Positions 44,701-55,398 of a stretch of 64,000 nucleotides of DNA are shown piece after piece. This DNA is from Corynascus novoguineensis (Eukaryota; Ascomycota; Sordariomycetes; Sordariales; Chaetomiaceae), in contig MU857626.1 of the NCBI GenBank assembly GCA_033296725.1, positions 186,001 through 250,000 on the forward strand, written 5' to 3'. The position numbers were made by a program, and so were the translations under genes. Position 1 is the first letter of the stretch; the number at the start of each line of letters is the position of its first letter. Under the pieces are notes generated by a model that was given only the letters and a program-made list of their open reading frames with translations, was not told the origin of the DNA and did not search any database.

Positions 44701-45670
44701 ACTCTAAACAGGTAACCTGGCCAGATCGTTGCAAATTCTGCTTTCATATAAGATCCAACTACTGTGTAGTGTAGATGATAACTGTACGGGACGCAGTCAC
44801 ACTAAGGTATCTAAATAGAGCGAGTAAAGTGGAACCAAAAAACGTCTTCTTGTTAACTGAGAGAAGGAGGAAGTGGGGAGGGGTTTGTCGTCCCTAAGTG
44901 TTGTTAACACTGGCGTCTAACAGCTATACTCCTATGCATAAGACCAAGTCCAGAACGAACACTGGCGGGCGTACCAGAAGTGCAAGAAACTCCGATTTCC
45001 ACGTTATTAACGGTGGTGAAGTTCAATCAACAACGGAGCCGGAACAACCTAACAAACACACAGCATCACTTTTGGCCGCTTATCCTAAGTTTCGTTAAGA
45101 ACATTGATGGTCTAAGAGCCAAATACTCCACAACCTTGATTATAAAGATCCTATTTCGTCTCAGGTCCCATGACACAAGACTCACCTTCAAACCGTCACA
45201 AACCGACCATATTGCTCAGCCAAGGGGAAGAACTTCACGAAGAGCACACCGGCCAATATAATTATACCCAGATACATCCGCAGGCTGTCGAGTCGTATGG
45301 GACTCGCCTCCTACCAATGATGAGACAGATCAATGCGATTACCCAGCGCCTAGTGAGCCAGACAGATTCCTAGGGAAAACGAGCAATAAATAGTCACTCA
45401 TTATGAGAGCTCTGGAAGCTGCTCCAGTAGACAAGAACGTTACATGAAATTCACTACTCCTAATTTTTTTTTTTATTTGAAACAATCTTAGACACCTGTT
45501 TTGAACCACTGGCTTCACTAGGCTACAGATTCTTGTCATCAACGCCGTCGCTGAACCATTTCAGGAAATAGTCTGATGTGAGTTCGTCATAAGGCGTCGT
45601 CACCTTCCAGGTTGTTCATTGACGTCGCCGGCGTTGCCACTACAATTCGGTAGACTACTCGCTCGTGGCC
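41725..45670. other. Long intergenic stretch
   Basis: Nearly 4 kb without a supported gene. The first 150 bases hold the transporter promoter. Around 43132-43149 there is a perfect 8-bp-arm hairpin (CTGTTCCC/GGGAACAG, 2-base loop). From about 44600 to 45650 the sequence is AT-richer, with an oligo-T run at 45466-45474. Overlapping open frames at 42180-43460 on both strands have no recognisable family. Possibly old transposon-derived sequence, but no terminal repeats or polymerase motifs were seen. Confidence 0.45.
41831..41852 (-). promoter_or_regulatory. TATA-rich core promoter of the sugar transporter
   Basis: An alternating TA run with TATATAAATATAA on the minus strand, 107-128 bases upstream of the transporter ATG. 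Confidence 0.55.
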
Positions 45671-47690
45671 ATGAGGCCGCTAGACCAAAACACGGCACTC
45701 AAGTCGCTACAAGCCGATCTTCAGCGGAAGTGTGAGTTGCACAAAACGGCGATTGAGACCATGTGGCGAGCATTTGACGCGAGGCAGCGAGCACGATGCG
45801 TCAAAGTCGGCCGGGCCGGATGTCTAGCTTTGCGGCACGCCGTAGATCGGTCGCTGAGCAACTTCTACAAGATCATCCCCGAGTGGAACTTGCACAATCT
45901 GACTGAATCCGGACCTGACCTCGTTCCCAACCTCTTCAAGTACCACACGACCACATCCCCCTTTGAGCACTATCACTGTTCAACGCCATTTAATGACCCT
46001 GGGCACCATGACGGTTTATCAATCTCATGATCCATACCAAAGGCCACGCTCCAAAAAAAAAAAAATCCACCTATTCATGCTCTGTACCGAACCCATAGTG
46101 CTCGCTGACGCCGTTAACCTGTGGTTGAGCTCGGCCCAATTTGCCCCTAAATGGAAACGGTCGCAGACTGCCCGTACATACCAACAGGTGCGCTGGGTGC
46201 GCCGTTCTCGAAACGAACCATTCCCGGGTGCAAGGGGCCGCCATCTGAAACTTCTTGTGGGAAGGACTGGCGACAAGGTCTACGAAGATATCATTCTCCA
46301 GGAGTTTCCAACGTGTGCTATCTCAAATATCGCCGTCCTCAGGCGCTCTTCAAGCGCAGCCTCCAGGCGGGCACAGGCAAGAAGTTTTCAAGCTGAATTC
46401 TGGCGCATCTCACTAAGTGGCAACCCACGCGTGTCTTTGGAATGCAGCATTGACAAGCTCGCCCGAACGGATCCCCAACTTCATTACGTGATGCGCCGTT
46501 GTGTGGCGGGCCACACGTTGGCGTTGAAGGGCGAAGCACAGGGTGAGGAAGTAACGGGCTAGATTGCGATTGCTCCGAATGGAAAGGGAAAGAGTGAAAA
46601 GACTAGCAACAGGAAGAAAATGGACAGCCTTATCATGCAGATAAATTGACCGTGTGGGACTCGAGCCAAACCGGTCAGCTCAGGTTTTGGAAGGGCCGAA
46701 CCTTCCCTCAGACCCAGCCCGTCACATTTTGCCAGAACGAAACTACGACCCTCAAAACCCTTGGTTGGCTCAAGAAACTGGCCAACTTCAACGAGTCGTA
46801 CACGGGGTTTTCGCGGCCGGATGGCTAAATAAGAAACGGAAGCGCTGGGTGACCTCGCCGTCGTCGTCAGCTTTTATCAACGACCTTGCCTCCGCTATAC
46901 TGATACCGACCCCTCATGCAAGAAGGGGCACATGTTCTTGACTCGATCGCAGGCACTTGTAGCCGAGTTGAATGAGCTCAAAAGCTTGATCGAAGTTGAC
47001 CTCTTCGGTTACGCTGCTCCTGTTGACAACCTGATCGAATGGCCGATGCGGCGCCCAACCACCTCGATCAGTTCATCACCAGCATGCTTGGAACCAATAT
47101 CCGGTTCCTGTACGAGGACCATGTCCAAGATTGCTTTGGCGCCACCGAAGCCCAATACCAGCCGTTGATTTGAAGGATTGAAAAACAGGTCGAAAAAGGA
47201 ACAACCCGCTGTCGTGGACCGGACGTCAATCTCAATGCCTACTCCACAACCGCGGGAGAAACTGGTTGAGCAGCGGAGACAGAAAGAGAAACTCGGATGC
47301 GTCACTCATCGGTATCAATTTTACGCATCCTGCCAAGGCACACGCCACCGAAGCGCCTGCGATTTCAGCAGTCCAGACCATTCGGGGGAGTCCGTCGACT
47401 GCCGAGGCCTTCACAAACTTGTTTGACAAATTCCTAGCGCACGGTGTGGTCAATTGGTCGACTTTGAGATTGCTGTGGCCGAGGTACGGTTAGACATTAG
47501 GCACAAATACGGGTTGACCTACACGTTCCTCCCAGTCAAGGACTTCCTCATAGCACAATTGTTCATCATGCTCTGGCCGCAGCGGTCGTGGATCGAAGAA
47601 TATTCCGCCCCGGAGTTAGCCTGACGGCTGACCAGGGCATACGGTTTGGAGAGAACACATTCGATGTTGCCTCCGACGATTGCGCCTTAG
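45671..47690 (+). pseudogene. Heavily decayed relic of an uncharacterised fungal gene
   Basis: All three plus frames in turn carry coding-like, collinear pieces. From the ATG at 45671: LQADLQRKCELHKTAIETMW and FYKIIPEWNLHNLTESGPDL. Then LCTEPIVLADAVNLWLSSA, GRRLPVHTNRCAG, ILQEF, SNVCYLKYRRPQALFKRSLQ in another frame, KLARTDPQLHYVMRRC, WLKKLANFNESY, FINDLASAILIPT, LTRSQALVAELNELKSLIEV, AEAFTNLFDKFLAHGVVNWS and finally FGENTFDVASDD near 47650. From memory these match, in order, an uncharacterised filamentous-ascomycete protein of roughly 600 residues. At least six frame changes, several stops and a missing middle portion rule out a working gene. An A13 run at 46051-46063 is one lesion point. 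Confidence 0.7.
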
Positions 47691-48711
47691 CGCCAGGGGT
47701 TGTCGGAGCTTAAGAGCTTGGTGCCTTGTCTGCTCCATTTGCTATTGTTAGAAATCCAACAGCCACAGGTCCACGGTTACACTTGAATAATAGAGGCTTG
47801 AGAGAGTGGTTTCTGGTGCTCCAGGGCATCCAACAGTGGTCAATTGATTTTTGGAGGCTTCTGAGCGATCAAGTTGTTGGTCGTTCCTTCTACCCATCGG
47901 TCATCTTTTCATCCCTGTGAAATATGTGCCTGGTTGCTGTGGAGCGCAGTTTCCCAGCTCTCCACAGCACACTGCTCTTGGGTCCACTGCTCAATTCAAC
48001 AGCGATGCGCACTGCGCTAGCGTTTCCACAACCCAAGTGCCGGCATGCCAGCACACGCGCGGTATATGGGTGCGTACAATCGCACATGGCGGACTACTTG
48101 AACTTGCGTTACAGGTACGGAGGTAGTATCTCGGCGCAATTGGCCAATTACTGTTCGTCCTGACATCATTCCGCTCACTCGGCCGCAGCCGAAGTGGCCG
48201 GATCGCTCGGAGCGATGCCCGCTTGCGGGACATTCATTCCGAATGCGTGCTTCGTCCGATTGCTGGTTCCTGCCCAACGGCTCGCCAACTTTTGAATCAT
48301 GAGGTCATGGATCCCTCAAATTTACATGAGAAACTGGGGCATTTCCGGGAGTGATGCTAATGTATTGTCTAACAGAACGTAGACCCAGAAGAACCGGGGG
48401 TGGATTTCTTGTCACGGCGCCTACGGATACTACGGATACTACGAATATTCTTCACATAAGGGCAGGTACAACTATATGCCCCCAGATATTATCCGATATT
48501 AGAGACGGCGTCATGACGCTGTCCTTTAGTCGTGACATCATGTATATGAGACCTCAAGCCAGGAATTCGGTGGCTTGCTGTGGGATAAAAGGTCAAACCA
48601 CGAGGACTAATTTGTATCTCACTGCAGGAGAGTTAGTAGTACTCGGTAGCTTATACGCAGGGTTCTCGACGGCACCAGTAGTCGCCTCCTCTGTCTTACA
48701 CTTCTGCACAC
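47691..48711. other. Intergenic
   Basis: No gene supported. Contains a small 9-bp direct repeat (CGGATACTA, about 48423-48440) and the promoter of the Rds1-like gene. Confidence 0.5.
48584..48592 (+). promoter_or_regulatory. TATA-like element of the Rds1-like gene
   Basis: GATAAAAGG 120-128 bases upstream of the ATG at 48712. Confidence 0.45.
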
Positions 48712-50124
48712 ATGGCGCCGAGTACGGCTCTCTGGGCCGCCGGCCTGCTGACTCTCGTGAGCAATATTCGCGCCGTCCCGGTCGTGTCCGAAACCACCAC
48801 CACTGTCTTTTTGGAGCCTACCAACCTCCCGTCCCCCTACGCCATCTCACACCACAATGTGACATCCCATGGACCCTATGATGGGCCGCCGGCAACCACA
48901 ACTGGCGCGCTCTCTACCAGCATCTTGGCCCCTTCCATAGCACCGGCACCCCCTCCGCCTCAGATTGTTGAATATGAGGCCGACGGCCAGCTCCACGGCG
49001 ACCAGCCAATGCCCTTTACGCCTAGCGGCGGCATCGGCACCAACGGCTCGAAACCCATCTACAAGGTGGCTAGCGATTTCGACTACCAATCTCTCGCCCT
49101 GGCGCTTTATCACGAATGGATTGAGCTCGACCTGTTCCACTGGGGTCTCGCTACCTTCTCCGATGAGGAGTTTGAAGAGTACGGAATCACGGCCGAGGAC
49201 CGCCATCTCCTGCAACACATGGCCGACCAGGAGATTGGACACGCCTCAGTCATAGCCAACATGCTCGGCCCCAATGCGCCCAAGCAGTGTACCTACAACT
49301 ACCCGGTTTCCAACGTGGCCGAGTACATTGACTTCAACCAGAAGCTCACCCGGTGGGCCGAGGCGGGCGTGTACGGGTTCCTGCCGCACCTCAACTCGGG
49401 GCCGGCCGCCAACATGCTTCTTCAGAGCATCACAGTTGAGGCCCGGCAGCAGCTCATCTTCCGCCAGTTTGGTGGCCAGTTCCCCATGCCTGAGTGGCAC
49501 ACGCCAGGCATCCCGCAGAGCTGGGCCTGGACTCTTCTAGCACCCTACATCAGTTCTTGCCCGTATAACCAGACCCGCCTCGTGTGGCAGAACTTTCCGG
49601 CCCTATACATCCTCAACCAGCCGAACCCGGCGCGCATCAACGGCTCCGCCGTATGGAACGAGACGACGGGCGGCTACGCCAACACGCTCTCAACTGAAGG
49701 GATTCCTGAGGACGAGTTGTGCATCAACTCTGAGGACGAGCTGTCAGACTGCAAGGCGGCCGTGTCGCAGAACCGGACGGTGCCGCTGTCGTATCCGGGG
49801 CGCGAAGTGTTCCTAAAATGGGACGCCCCGGGCCAACTGGTTGGGCCTAACAACAGCTATGTGACGACGACGAACGTGGCCGAGCCCAAATTCGCCGCCT
49901 GGCTGTCCCAGCTCAACGTCACCTACACCCCTCTGCTTAACGTCAGCCTCGACGACCGCACCGCCTACACCATCCAGCCCAACGTGTCGACCTGGAAAAA
50001 TAACCCGGCAGTCAACGGCACCATGTTCATCGCCCTGACCGATGTTGACCTGTTTGTGACGCCCTACAATGTTACCATGGTCAACCCGCACGTCGCCGCC
50101 CTGGCTGTTTATCAGGCGGGTTAA
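48712..50124 (+). CDS. Secreted ferritin-like protein, Rds1 type
   Basis: Single exon, 470 residues. A signal peptide (residues 1-20, WAAGLLTLVSNIRA) precedes a Pro/Thr/Ser-rich linker to about residue 85. The ferritin-like helical domain follows: YHEWIELDLFHWGL (E135, E138) and the ExxH helix MADQEIGHASVI (E174, H177), then WAEAGVYGF and a second acidic/Gln helix (ITVEARQQLIFRQFGG). Schizosaccharomyces pombe Rds1, the family's namesake, is a stress- and nutrient-responsive protein of unknown biochemical role. The C-terminal third carries many Asn-x-Ser/Thr sites (NNSY, NVTY, NVSL, NGTM), fitting an extracellular glycoprotein. Only part of the classical di-iron ligand set is obvious, so metal binding is uncertain. 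Confidence 0.9.
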   Translation: MAPSTALWAAGLLTLVSNIRAVPVVSETTTTVFLEPTNLPSPYAISHHNVTSHGPYDGPPATTTGALSTSILAPSIAPAPPPPQIVEYEADGQLHGDQPMPFTPSGGIGTNGSKPIYKVASDFDYQSLALALYHEWIELDLFHWGLATFSDEEFEEYGITAEDRHLLQHMADQEIGHASVIANMLGPNAPKQCTYNYPVSNVAEYIDFNQKLTRWAEAGVYGFLPHLNSGPAANMLLQSITVEARQQLIFRQFGGQFPMPEWHTPGIPQSWAWTLLAPYISSCPYNQTRLVWQNFPALYILNQPNPARINGSAVWNETTGGYANTLSTEGIPEDELCINSEDELSDCKAAVSQNRTVPLSYPGREVFLKWDAPGQLVGPNNSYVTTTNVAEPKFAAWLSQLNVTYTPLLNVSLDDRTAYTIQPNVSTWKNNPAVNGTMFIALTDVDLFVTPYNVTMVNPHVAALAVYQAG

Positions 50125-51371
50125 ATCGGCTGCTGGGGGAAGGAAGAACGGACAATCTTGAGCATTGTTGAGGGACGATGAGAGGCGTACGAGTAGCGTC
50201 AGGGGACATGTTGATGCGTGTATGATCGCGCTAATGACTAAGGGGGATGTATCATGGTGTTTAATAGTAGTAACAAGTTTAATAATTTACAACAATATCA
50301 AATCGAACGTTGTCCATAAGTATTGATGTAGAATTTACCTTGTTCTTTTACCTCTGACACTCACGATAACTATACTATTTCAAAACATTTGAAGCAGTTA
50401 AGAGTAGGTAAAATAGGAATCTCATCTGGTTAACGCTTTATTTTGTTGGAAGACTAACAGCCACGATTCCACTGTTTTTTCACAAGATTTTCAATAGTGG
50501 GATCAATTGATTCAATGCTGAGGCAGGTGTGTAGTTCGTTGCTCCTTCCTGGGAAAATTCTTCTCTTGATTCCCACAGGATATATCCTTCCCAATAGCTC
50601 CTGATCAAACGGTGACCTACAGCATCCCAATCTTTCGTGACTCACTCCACCCGCAAACCGCTGTTTGATCCAACATATTTATAGTACTATCCGTCCTCGT
50701 CAGGAGCAACAATCTTAGGTTCGATTTTTAAACAACGACTATTTTCCCACATATATTTGCAAATATTTTCTTAATAGAGCGAGCTTTGGAAGGGTTCACG
50801 GCAATCACGAATCTTAATCCTATCCTACGTTGAGCTGAGCGCAGGGTTCCGCGGGTAGATCTTGAGTTCTCTCTTCCTGTCTGAATGAAGGGCTCGACCC
50901 ATAACACCAACAGGAAACCCCATTTCGACGCCGCCTTTTGTGAGTAAGCACGAACCACACCGCATCCTTTTCGAATTCTACCGCAACACCATTGACAGGT
51001 TCACTAGGTTCTTGGCAGGTGTCGATCGGAAGGGTATACCCGGAAAAGAGAGATCCAAACATACCATTGGGTGATGTTGGTCGTGAGACTGCGGGGTGCA
51101 TGAGACTTTAGAGCCTCCATGCCGGGAACTTTGGACCACAAAGGAAGGTGACGAGCCACTGTACTGACACAACGGATGGGAAAACCGCCCGTCTTACAGC
51201 TTTGTCGGCTCCGTCCCTCGACCGATGTAACGGCCCCCACAGTGTTGAGTGCTGCTCCCGGGTATAAAGACAAGGCCAGAGATTGAGACTTCAGAGCTCG
51301 AAGAGAGCAAGAAACAAGATCAGACTGCAAACATTCCGTCTACATACACAAGTTAGTGGGCCGGAGAAATC
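50125..51371. other. Intergenic, AT-rich 3' flank then promoter
   Basis: AT-rich from about 50230 to 50800; no gene supported. The last 110 bases form the promoter and leader of the cysteine-rich protein gene. Confidence 0.5.
51263..51268 (+). promoter_or_regulatory. TATA box of cysteine-rich protein gene 1
   Basis: Perfect TATAAA 109 bases upstream of the ATG at 51372, followed by a CA-rich leader (TACATACACAAG). A strong-promoter layout typical of highly expressed small secreted proteins. Confidence 0.65.
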
Positions 51372-51878
51372 ATGATGCAACTCCTGACTACCCTTGCCTT
51401 CCTGGCGGCCACCGTCGCCGCAATCCCCACGGAGCCGCAGAGCAACGAGATGAGCTTTGTGGTTGTAAGTGCAGTGCTCCCCACAAACACAAAAAGATGC
51501 CTTCCCTCACTAAGTGAAACCTCCGACTGACAAGTGATGATAGAGACGGGATACCTGGAAGCGAGGCAGCTGCGCGGAAGAACTGCCCCGTGAGTATATT
51601 CCCCTATTTCCTTGTTGGCTTACCACTTCACCCACTTTGGCTAACACATCGTTCCACATTTCCAGATCCGACGTGCGTAAACTATTGTTGCAAGGAGGCC
51701 GGTGGATGCAGCTTTCTCAACTGCGCCGACTCCTACGTAAGTTGCTCATGTCCAGCCTGACCTCATTTCAGTTGTCACGTTTCATCATACAAGACGCCTT
51801 AACTAACACATCGGGCGCAGTGCAGGATGTTCGCCCTCGATCAGCCGGAATGCGTCTGCAAGTGCCACTACGGTTAAC
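51372..51878 (+). CDS. Small secreted cysteine-rich protein 1 (10 Cys)
   Basis: Spliced gene of four small exons: 51372-51464, 51544-51589, 51666-51736, 51822-51878. All introns have GT(A/G)AGT donors and AG acceptors and phases agree; 88 residues. The signal peptide is about residues 1-18 (LLTTLAFLAATVAA). A short propeptide ends in the dibasic site WKR, a likely Kex2 cut. The mature part has 10 cysteines spaced C-x8-C-x3-CC-x5-C-x4-C-x4-C-x9-C-x1-C-x1-C and ends CKCHYG. Not recognised as a known family; the even cysteine number and secretion fit a disulfide-rich effector, antimicrobial or signalling peptide. The exon 2 acceptor two bases downstream would destroy the cysteine frame, which is why the first AG was used. 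No function is claimed. Confidence 0.75.
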
Positions 51879-52151
51879 ACAGATTTGTTTAGTAGTCGGA
51901 GCCTCAATAGGAGGGGGACTTTGCCAAATCACTTGAACCTGAATCTACGTGGCAATAGTAATGTCTTGGAAACACCGGTGCAATTGCTCTTGGTATGTAC
52001 CATACATCCATCAAGCCCTTGACCACTTTGTCTGGTATATGGACGGTCCCATCACTGTAGAAGACCAGGATAAAAAGTCGACCTGCTGATTCGAATGCCG
52101 CCTATCTCGGTTTCATCTCCTTGATCCCTAAGTGAAACTTTCTTAGGCTCC

Positions 52152-52481
52152 CTAGGAGCAGTAATTGTTCCGCCTGACCCAGTTGCACATAACTTCCCCA
52201 ACACAGGTGCAGCATTGACATGCCTAGTTACAAGATTAGTTCGGCTCGCTACATGTTCACAGAAGCTCACATACCCTCTTCTTTCTCTCTGTGTCATCCT
52301 CCGCGTCAATGCACCCCAGTGTGCGAGCGGACCACCGGAACTGGTTGTAGCAGGCGGTTGGGTTCACCACGGCTGCGCACTCGTCAGTTCGCAGCAGTTC
52401 CTTGGTGCATTCGGGGAACTCTTGGCTCAGAGCCGCCCTGAAGAAGACGGCGATCAGCCCCAGCGAAGTTGCGAGTCTCAT
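52152..52481 (-). CDS. Small secreted cysteine-rich protein 2 (10 Cys)
   Basis: Two exons, 52275-52481 and 52152-52223, joined in phase 0 across a 51-base GTATGT/CTAG intron; 92 residues. The signal peptide is about residues 1-19 (LATSLGLIAVFFRAALS). The rest holds 10 cysteines spaced C-x9-C-x8-C-x12-C-x13-C-x1-CC-x1-C-x5-C-x8-C, ending NNYCS. A KKR site at the splice could be cut by Kex2, splitting the product into a 4-Cys and a 6-Cys peptide. Reading straight through the donor would stop after five codons and lose six cysteines, so the splice is well supported. It faces gene 1 tail to tail, 273 bases apart. The cysteine spacing differs from gene 1, so common descent is not shown. Family and function unknown. 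Confidence 0.75.
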
Positions 52482-53252
52482 TGTGGGCGCAAGGTTCGTG
52501 AGCGACGGGTGGAACTACGAAGAAGCTTTGCCTGCTTAGTAGGCCTGGGCATCTCCCCTCTGAAGTACCGATGCATTCTATATCAGAAACCAGGTGTGCC
52601 CGCGTGCAACGGCGCATATACCGATTTCACATGCTGATCATGTCCCACACGGCTTGTCTTGGTTTGAGATTAGGCGGGACTGCCGAGTCAATCGGCTGTT
52701 TACCGCTGATTAAAAACATCAAAATAGAGTTGAATGCCACGTTCCCCCCGAACCAGCGTCTGCCGGCAGAGATAAACGTTTGCCCGCTAACCGCTTCGCG
52801 GGTCATTAGGTCTCGAATCGGAGTCGACGGAAATGGCCTACTTCGTCTGGGAGCAGCGCCAAGCTATCGGTGTAAATCATTGTTAGGATAAACTTTATAG
52901 TATCCTGTTTGCCCACCTACCCATAGCCTTGGAACGAGATGGGGCCATTGGTGGAGATGTCTCCCCCGAGATGAAGCTATATTGGTCGGGGGACGGCTCG
53001 GTTGTCGGAATGCGGTGCAATCTTCGCTCTCCATCTCAGTGTCGCTCCTTTGGCTCGTCACAAAGCTGTCCCGGTTCCGGCATTTCTTACTTCAGGTTTC
53101 CCGGTTCGTACGAAATCTACACACCAGAGGTTAACCATAAGTCGAGTGCCCTTGTTCCGATACCCTCTCTTCGTCCTTGCTTCCCGTTCCTCTTCTCGGT
53201 TTTCGTACCCCCTAAAGCACTCCACCTAGTAGTTCGCGTCGAGAGTTACAAG
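52482..53252. other. Intergenic between divergent secreted-protein genes
   Basis: Shared upstream region of cysteine-rich gene 2 (minus) and the DUF1996 gene (plus). A weak TATAGAA lies on the minus strand near 52580. No other gene supported. Confidence 0.5.
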
Positions 53253-54488
53253 ATGAAGTGGAACGCCGTCACAGCCGCCGCGGGGCTGATCGCCCCTGCG
53301 CATGCTCTCCTTCGGTTCGGGTGCTCCCGCTTGACCATCCAGCGCCTGGATCCCTTGGTCACGCCCGGACAAAACCCATCGCCGCATCTCCACCAGATCA
53401 TCGGAGGCGTACGGCTGCTGACATCTGTATCCCGAGTAACGAAGCAACGCTGATGTTTGACATAGAACTCGTTCAACGTTTCCATGACCTACCCGGACCA
53501 CGACCTCCCATCCCTGTCGACCTGTACGAGCTGCCAGTTCACCGAAGACCTTTCCAACTACTGGACCGCCGTTCTCTTCTTCCGTGCCAGAAATGGAACC
53601 TTCAAGCGGGTTCCCCAGATTGCCCAGGCCGGCATGGAGGGCACCAATGGCGGCATGGTACGTCGGCGTCACCGGAGGATGAGACAGCGCAGCGTTATCC
53701 ATGGGACGGACACTCTGCTAACGTCCGCATTTCTTAGGTGGTCTACTACATGTCGGACGCCCTCTTCGACACGGCGCAGCGGTCGACGGTGACGGCCTTC
53801 AAGCCCGGGTTCCGCATGCTCATCGGTGACGCGTCGTACAACTCACGCGAGCAGGCGCGCGACTTCCGGCAGATCACGTACACGTGCATGGAGAACCAGG
53901 CGTCGCGGCAGCCCGAGAGCATCGGGTTTCCCAAGACTCCCTGCAAGCTCGGCATCATGGCCAACCACCGATTCCCAACCTGCTGGGACGGCGTCAACCT
54001 CGACTCGCCCAATCACCGCGATCACGTCGCCTACCCGGAGTCGGGCACGTTCGAGTCGGGCGGCCCTTGCCCGGCCTCGCACCCGGTCAAAATCCCCCAG
54101 ATCCTGCTCGAGACCGTCTGGGAGACATCGGCCTTCAACCGCAAGGAGGATTGGCCCGAGGACGGCAGCCAGCCCTTCGTCTGGTCAAACGGCGACAGCC
54201 AAGGGTTCTCGTCCCACGCAGACTACGTCTTTGGTTGGGACGGCGACTCGCTCCAGCGTGCTATGGACGCCCACACTTATGTCTCGGCCCCGATGCTCAC
54301 CAGCCAGAGCATCGCAGAACAGAACAAGTGCGTTGTCAAGGATATGGTCGGCGAGGACTTTGACAGCTGTAAGTTTTGCCTCCCTTTTACCGATTCTGGT
54401 CATTATTGGGTGAAGGCAGGAATGAAATTGACGCTAACCCACCTTTGCAGGGCTGACTGAACTTCCTGGCGGCAATGAAATTTTTTAA
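53253..54488 (+). CDS. Secreted DUF1996 protein
   Basis: Four exons: 53253-53408, 53466-53657, 53738-54368, 54451-54488; 338 residues with agreeing phases. The signal peptide is about residues 1-18 (AGLIAPAHA). DUF1996 then begins with its standard wording: LRFGCSRLTIQRLDPLVTPG, SPHLHQIIGGNSFN, STCTSCQFTEDLSNYWTAVL, MANHRFPTCWDG and FGWDGDSLQRAMD. The mature protein has paired cysteines and conserved His residues in HLHQI. The last tiny exon supplies WLTELPGG and a hydrophobic end. DUF1996 proteins are widespread in filamentous fungi and are secreted or wall-bound; their biochemical role is not established, although some are induced on plant biomass. No WSC domain is attached here. It is part of the 48.7-54.5 kb secreted block. 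Confidence 0.92.
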
Positions 54489-55398
54489 ACTCAGAGCTTT
54501 AGTTTGAGACAGTGGTTTTGGTTGGATTATCGAGATTGAGGTAGTGAATTTGGCCACCGGGCTTGTTCCCCCCTGGACCGCCTTGATTCAATTACAGACA
54601 CCAAAGAATTACCTACCTAGCTGCCATGGTTGTATTGAATCGACGAGCTAGTTATGTCTATCGATACATTCAGCTCTCTTGCTCTCCTGGTCCTCCATGG
54701 CCGTCTACCTCGTCGCCCTTCAGATGTCTGACCCTCTGCAGCAGAAGCCCGGGACTTGACCATGTCCCTTCTTTTTGCCTGTTCAGTTTTGTTTTGTTTT
54801 ATCTCATGGATATTATTGCCTTCTCTTTGTTACATTATGAACATTCTTAATCAATCAATACGGTAGGGTGGTTTGATATGTGACCCAGGTGTTTCAACGA
54901 TAGTGGGCGGCATCGCATCCCCTTGGCATCAATCGCATTACGCACGTATAAGTCTTTCCGCATAAATACTTCATTATTCTTGTTCAGAATTAGCACTGTT
55001 TTCAACTACTTTGGTCAGGTGCTCAAAGGCTGCGTAGTGCCCTTTGAACAACCGATGTTAGTTCCTCTGAGCCCCGTCACCATCCTGGTCGTTCTTCGCC
55101 GAGATGAGGTGACAACCACGGTGGGATATCATTCCCGGTACATTACTATCTGTACCATCACATCAGATGGTGACCTCTAGGGTCTCCGCTTGACAGGCAA
55201 CCAACCACGCGAATTCAAGGCGGAATGCCACATGCGCTGAAGTAAATGCTGCTACCTGACGGGTCTTTTCGCGCTTTTCCTCGTGAATGCCCGGACTGTG
55301 CTTTACCAGACACGAGAGAAACAACCCTTTCATTCTTTGTTTTCTTTTTACTGCCGATATCTCAACGTATTCACCTTGGTTTGCTCCCCGCAGTCACC
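54489..55398. other. Intergenic
   Basis: No gene supported. The first half is T/A-rich; the last 100 bases are CT-rich and end in CACC before the next ATG. Confidence 0.5.

Noticed and set aside
50125..50800. AT-rich stretch suspected of repeat-induced point mutation
   Set aside because: No underlying repeat or decayed open frame recognised, so the composition alone is not enough.
51546..51936. Alternative exon 2 acceptor two bases downstream in cysteine-rich gene 1, and the unspliced 99-codon frame over exon 3
   Set aside because: Both lose all cysteines; the chosen splice gives a consistent frame through four exons with ten cysteines.
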